Positions 60,775-64,000 of a DNA stretch of 64,000 nt are shown here, in pieces. Position 1 is the first letter of the stretch, and each line of letters begins with the position of its first letter. The notes under the pieces are model-generated. The model was not told where the DNA came from. It did no database searches and saw only the letters and a list, made by a program, of their open reading frames with translations. This DNA comes from an uncultured Lachnospiraceae bacterium (lineage in GTDB: Bacteria > Bacillota > Clostridia > Lachnospirales > Lachnospiraceae). A program made the translations under genes and the position numbers. Location of the stretch: assembly GCA_910579395.1 (NCBI GenBank), contig CAJTUC010000001.1, forward strand, positions 1 to 64,000, in the 5' to 3' direction.

Positions 60775-61728
60775 TCAAAAAAGGCGGGACAAAAAATCCG
60801 ATATATGTTCGGCTATCGTTTGATATTCATAGTTGTGGACATAATGAGGACAATCCAATTCTATATAGCTTCCGCCGTTTACCTGAGAAAGGTATTCCAC
60901 GGGTATCCCGCGCCAGGTTTCTTTGTCGAATCCGGTGCCTCCTGAACCGTCCGAAATAAAAAGCAGCATAGGAAGCTGTGGAACGCCCATTGCTTCCACT
61001 TTTTGGGCGTTTTCTTTAGCGGCGGCGGCTTCGTTGATCATCGTTACCGTTGCGGTACGGTTATAAAAAACGGCTTTATAGATCTCTTTTTCTTCATCGG
61101 ATAAAGTACCATGCCGTATTGCGTCGCTTTCGGCAATTCCGGGTATCAGCCGTGTGATGCCGATGTTTGCCGCAAGGCTCGAAAGGTGCATGAGCGGAAT
61201 ATTAATGTCCATGTTGTCATAGTATTGTGGCACGGCCATGTCGAGTCCAATGATTGCGGATACTTCATTTGGGTATTTTTGTGCCCAATATAATGCTTCC
61301 AATCCGGACATGGAGTGAGGACACAGAACATATGGCGCCTGCAGTCCGGCCGCCGTCAGGGCGGCCCTTGTATCTTCGAGTATCGAGTCGATATCTCTGC
61401 TCTTATCGACAATATCGCTGAATCCGTAACCGAATTTTTCGACAACTGCAATCTGATACGCATCGCTTAGAAGAGAATAGAGCGATTTGAAGTCCAGGAT
61501 TGGCGAACTGGTTCCCCCGCCCGAAAGAAAAACGAGCGTTATATCTCCGCTTCCCTCGATATAGACACTCATGTTATGTCCGTCGACTTCGACGAGATGT
61601 CCGACAGGAGTCAAAAGAGAGGATTCTTTTTGCAAATGTATTTTATGGTTTATATAGATTGCCAGAAGCAGAATGGGGATAACGGCGGCTATTATAAAAA
61701 GAATTTTTATTGCTTTGTTTTGTATCAT
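60775..61728 (-). CDS. Membrane-anchored alpha/beta hydrolase
   Basis: A 317-residue alpha/beta hydrolase with one N-terminal span (residues 8-25). VFLSGGGTSSPILDF is the oxyanion loop region, VLCPHSMSGLEALYWA the nucleophile elbow (Ser in PHSMSG), and ELDCPHYVHNYE carries the catalytic His. Likely a cell-surface esterase or lipase. Read in the same direction as the SGNH-like gene downstream (116-base gap). Confidence 0.85.
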   Translation of the reverse strand: MIQNKAIKILFIIAAVIPILLLAIYINHKIHLQKESSLLTPVGHLVEVDGHNMSVYIEGSGDITLVFLSGGGTSSPILDFKSLYSLLSDAYQIAVVEKFGYGFSDIVDKSRDIDSILEDTRAALTAAGLQAPYVLCPHSMSGLEALYWAQKYPNEVSAIIGLDMAVPQYYDNMDINIPLMHLSSLAANIGITRLIPGIAESDAIRHGTLSDEEKEIYKAVFYNRTATVTMINEAAAAKENAQKVEAMGVPQLPMLLFISDGSGGTGFDKETWRGIPVEYLSQVNGGSYIELDCPHYVHNYEYQTIAEHISDFLSRLF

Positions 61729-61802
61729 AGTTTCCTCGATTCGGTATTATTTTTCTATAAGATTTTCATCCCATTTCATTTTTTTGTCAAGGTCTGTATG
61801 CA

Positions 61803-61846
61803 AAAAAGGTACTGCCAATGACCTGCTTCATTGGCAGTACCTTTTT
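61803..61846 (-). terminator. Strong terminator (18-bp stem)
   Basis: The 18-base arms AAAAAGGTACTGCCAATG (61803-61820) and 61829-61846 are perfect complements with an 8-base loop, giving a U-run on the minus strand. It ends the zinc-ribbon gene transcript before the alpha/beta hydrolase gene. Confidence 0.88.
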
Positions 61847-61896
61847 CGTGTGCTGTTAAGCTCTGGCAGAAGTTCCGCGTAGGAAAAATTCCGCTG

Positions 61897-62253
61897 TCAG
61901 ATAGCTGAAACCGCATTGTCCATCATGGGTTCACCCGCTAAGTAAGGAATGAGCGCAGTCTGAGAAACCAGCTTATGCTGTTCACCGAGCTGCTCTTTAT
62001 GCTGCTCATTGAGCTGTTTCTTGTACCACTTGCTGTATTTGAACATACGATAGGTGGTGCTCAGACATTTAAGCTGTACATCGTCTTCGAGGCGTACAAG
62101 AAAAAGTTCCCTTGCATCCCTGTCCATGGAAACATAATCCATATACGGGATTTTAAGCTCTGTAATGCTTTCATTACAGTTCGGGCATTCACGTCTATGT
62201 CCATTGAGCATATGGACATGATGGCAACGCTTACAATAGTGCATGTACATCAT
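61897..62253 (-). CDS. Small zinc-ribbon protein, unknown function
   Basis: A 118-residue soluble protein. Two CxxC pairs (CKRC and CPNC, with H residues in between) form a probable zinc ribbon at residues 7-26. The C-terminal region is helical with a duplicated EQHKEQL/EQHKLVS segment (DNA shows imperfect 21-bp repeats around 61975-62020). I do not recognise a family. GGGGAA precedes the ATG. Confidence 0.65.
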   Translation of the reverse strand: MMYMHYCKRCHHVHMLNGHRRECPNCNESITELKIPYMDYVSMDRDARELFLVRLEDDVQLKCLSTTYRMFKYSKWYKKQLNEQHKEQLGEQHKLVSQTALIPYLAGEPMMDNAVSAI

Positions 62254-62420
62254 GAAAAATTCCCCTTTTCTCAGTTGATAATGTTGAAATTGTAATGTTG
62301 CACTTATATTGTGTCAGTTCTGGATAGCAAAGTCAAGCGAATTCCGGCAGAAAATGGCAGAAAAGCGGTGTTACTTACCGCGTAAAAGTAAAAAGAGTTA
62401 TGATAAAAAAACGTATTTCC

Positions 62421-62449
62421 TTGCTGAAAAGAGGATATTGTGTTATAAT
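62421..62449 (+). promoter_or_regulatory. Predicted sigma-A promoter of surface-protein gene
   Basis: TTGCTG, 17-base spacer, TATAAT, 41 bases before the start codon at 62490. Confidence 0.65.
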
Positions 62450-62489
62450 ATCGCCAAATTGCTAAAACACGAAAGGTTTACATAAACGC

Positions 62490-64000
62490 ATGAAAAGAGA
62501 GCAGAAAAGAAAGGTGCATGGTCATGCACCTGTCAGGAAAACGCATAATGTCAGTGACGATACGTTGGAATTTCTGAGCCTGGATGATGAAATGATTACG
62601 GCCGGTGAAAGAAAGCCGCAGCCTGTCCGTGAAAAGAAAAGCACTCCGCTTCAAAAATCTGGTAAAAGTGTGCGGAAAAAGGAAATATATGAGGATGATA
62701 TCGACGATGAAATAGAAGAACTCGATGACATCGAAGAAGAAAATTATGACGAAGTATATGATGGAACAGACGACGGATATTATGAGATGGACGATGAGGA
62801 AGATGAGCGGTATTGCGAATCGGAGGATGACAGATACTATGCGATAGAGGACGACGAAGATGACCGGTACTATGAGGAAGACGATCTGTACTATGAGGAA
62901 GATGATCTGTACTATGAAGACGATGACCGGTATTATGGGGACGATGAGGAAGACGATGACCTGTATTATGAAATGGATGAGGAAGATGACGAATATTACG
63001 GGATAGATGATGAAGATGATGAAGACGAGTATTACGAAGAGAATATCTTCGCACGTTTTGGTCATTTTATTACGAACATGAGCGCAATTGACTGCGTTGT
63101 GGCAGCATTTGGCTTTGTTATTCTGGTAGCGGCTGCGGCTACCGGGGCGATTTTTTTCAATGCGAGAGGCGTATCCGAACAGGTGGAAGCTTTTGCGGAA
63201 GTAGGAACGGAAATACAGGATATCGGCATAATCGGTGAGAGCGGATTGATTGCCGTTGCCGATGCGGAATCTGCCAGAATGTCACAGATGATAGGGCTCG
63301 AACCGGAAATGACGGCAGAAGGGCAGAGTGAAGTGAAGCCGAATGGGGACCAGATAGAAGTGGGCATCAATTTGACTTCCATTCAATCTGACATTAAAAT
63401 TAAATTTGTCAATAAAGAAACGAATAAGCTGATCGGCAGTGTGCCTTTTGAGGTGGAAATCACCGGAGGCGGTAAAACATTTTCCCTGAAGGATGATGAT
63501 AAGGACGGCATTATCTACCAGACCGGTATCAGTGCAGGCACTTATGCGGTGAAGATAATGGCTTTTTCAGGGGAAGGTTACGAGAAATACCGTCTTCCGG
63601 CACAGGAAGAGATAATCAAGGTTACGGATACGATTTCTTATAAAAAGGTCGAAGTAGCTGATGAAATAAAGACGGAGGCAGAAGTCAACGCAGCGGCGGA
63701 GGATACGGCACAGCAGAATACGGCGGTCGAATCTACGCTGCAGGATACTGTGGAATGGGTGGAATCTACCAAAACAGAAGAGAATGCGGATAATAATTAT
63801 GAAGAAATCAAGCGGGAGAGCGTGCCTGACCCGGTGACGCTTGCACGAGCAGGAACTTTTGTGAAGCTTGTTAACAGTAATTCTCCGGGAGACAATGTGA
63901 AATCCATTGTCAGTCCGGAACAGCCATCCGTACCATCGAGCACGGGAACGACGGAAACGCCGTCAACAAGCACGGGAACGACGGAAACGCCGCCGACGAG
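62490..64000 (+). CDS. Surface protein with acidic Tyr-rich cytoplasmic region, partial
   Basis: Open from the ATG at 62490 to the window edge (503 codons, no stop). Residues 1-75 are basic and polar; about 75-190 consist of repeats rich in Asp, Glu and paired Tyr (D-D-x-YYEED type); one membrane span lies at about 198-221; the outside part includes a beta-rich domain (about 285-385) and a Thr/Pro/Ser-rich tail. Such acidic, Tyr-rich tails are found in some Firmicutes surface and cell-envelope proteins, but I know no assigned function. AAAGG lies about 14 bases before the ATG. Confidence 0.78.
   Translation, partial: MKREQKRKVHGHAPVRKTHNVSDDTLEFLSLDDEMITAGERKPQPVREKKSTPLQKSGKSVRKKEIYEDDIDDEIEELDDIEEENYDEVYDGTDDGYYEMDDEEDERYCESEDDRYYAIEDDEDDRYYEEDDLYYEEDDLYYEDDDRYYGDDEEDDDLYYEMDEEDDEYYGIDDEDDEDEYYEENIFARFGHFITNMSAIDCVVAAFGFVILVAAAATGAIFFNARGVSEQVEAFAEVGTEIQDIGIIGESGLIAVADAESARMSQMIGLEPEMTAEGQSEVKPNGDQIEVGINLTSIQSDIKIKFVNKETNKLIGSVPFEVEITGGGKTFSLKDDDKDGIIYQTGISAGTYAVKIMAFSGEGYEKYRLPAQEEIIKVTDTISYKKVEVADEIKTEAEVNAAAEDTAQQNTAVESTLQDTVEWVESTKTEENADNNYEEIKRESVPDPVTLARAGTFVKLVNSNSPGDNVKSIVSPEQPSVPSSTGTTETPSTSTGTTETPPT
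63939..64000 (+). repeat. 30-bp tandem repeats encoding STGTTETP motif
   Basis: A 30-bp unit begins at 63939 and 63969, and a third copy begins at 63999. The first 24 bases are identical; it encodes STGTTETPST-like residues, a Pro/Thr spacer repeat. The array runs off the edge of the window. Confidence 0.75.

Noticed and set aside
62478..63065. 195-codon hydrophobic frame antisense to the acidic repeat protein
   Set aside because: It is the mirror of the GAT/GAA/TAT-rich repeats, which read as Ile/Phe/Val-rich on the opposite strand; no ribosome site and no matching family.
1..64000. tRNA, rRNA or prophage structural genes
   Set aside because: No cloverleaf with CCA-proximal TTCRA arm or 16S/23S landmark was recognised, and no capsid, tail, portal or integrase-like proteins are encoded.

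Overview
The window looks like the chromosome of a gut-type Clostridia bacterium, most likely Lachnospiraceae. The reasons are strong AGGAGG-type ribosome binding sites, sigma-A promoters with 17-bp spacers, GHKL/LytTR signalling with an agr-type peptide system, DUF6044/DUF6056/DUF6077-like membrane proteins, a CotH/VTC/DUF4956 set and VanZ-free Gram-positive surface genes. This is inferred from gene content; no rRNA or tRNA is present to confirm it.

Layout. 1-0.8 kb: the 3' end of an IS630-like transposase abutting a Fic gene that has lost its N-terminal third. 1-8.2 kb: housekeeping and accessory singletons (AraC/GyrI-like regulator, flavin-type oxidase, MFS exporter, type-B carboxylesterase, GNAT, CE2-like SGNH esterase, C39-like peptidase). 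8.1-10.8 kb: a three-gene ABC exporter on the minus strand. 10.9-13.8 kb: a 187-bp long palindrome, a MATE exporter and a divergent XRE/TPR-type regulator. 13.8-19.4 kb: a compact transcription unit with its own promoter and terminator, encoding three different DNA glycosylases (AlkZ/YcaQ-like, deoxyinosine-type UDG, Tag) and a large WYL-like/SF1 helicase/DUF2726 nuclease fusion. 19.5-27.3 kb: a chemoreceptor, two LytTR response regulators, two GHKL kinases and an agrBD pair. The 41-codon agrD lies on the minus strand after agrB and appears to use serine rather than cysteine for its ring.

22.4-64 kb is a large cell-surface glycopolymer island. It has UDP-glucose dehydrogenase and UDP-glucuronate epimerase (uronic acid precursors), at least five GT2 and one GT4 glycosyltransferases, polyprenyl-phosphate glycosyltransferases with GtrA and a ChbG/HpnK deacetylase, several multi-pass GT-C-like proteins, three MBOAT O-acyltransferases with SGNH/DltD-like partners, a free acyl carrier protein, several SGNH esterase-like proteins, a radical SAM/SPASM protein and an FAD oxidoreductase. 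A CotH kinase / VTC / DUF4956 operon sits inside it. The intercistronic gaps of that operon hold a MITE-like palindrome with a 9-bp target duplication and a perfect 89-bp tandem duplication. The window ends inside a long surface protein with a Tyr/Asp/Glu-rich cytoplasmic tail, one membrane span and Thr/Pro repeats.

The most promising unusual items are the glycosylase/helicase-nuclease operon, the Ser-type AgrD, the family of long palindromes (10.9, 25.3 and 52.6 kb) and the duplicated double-hairpin element between VTC and DUF4956.
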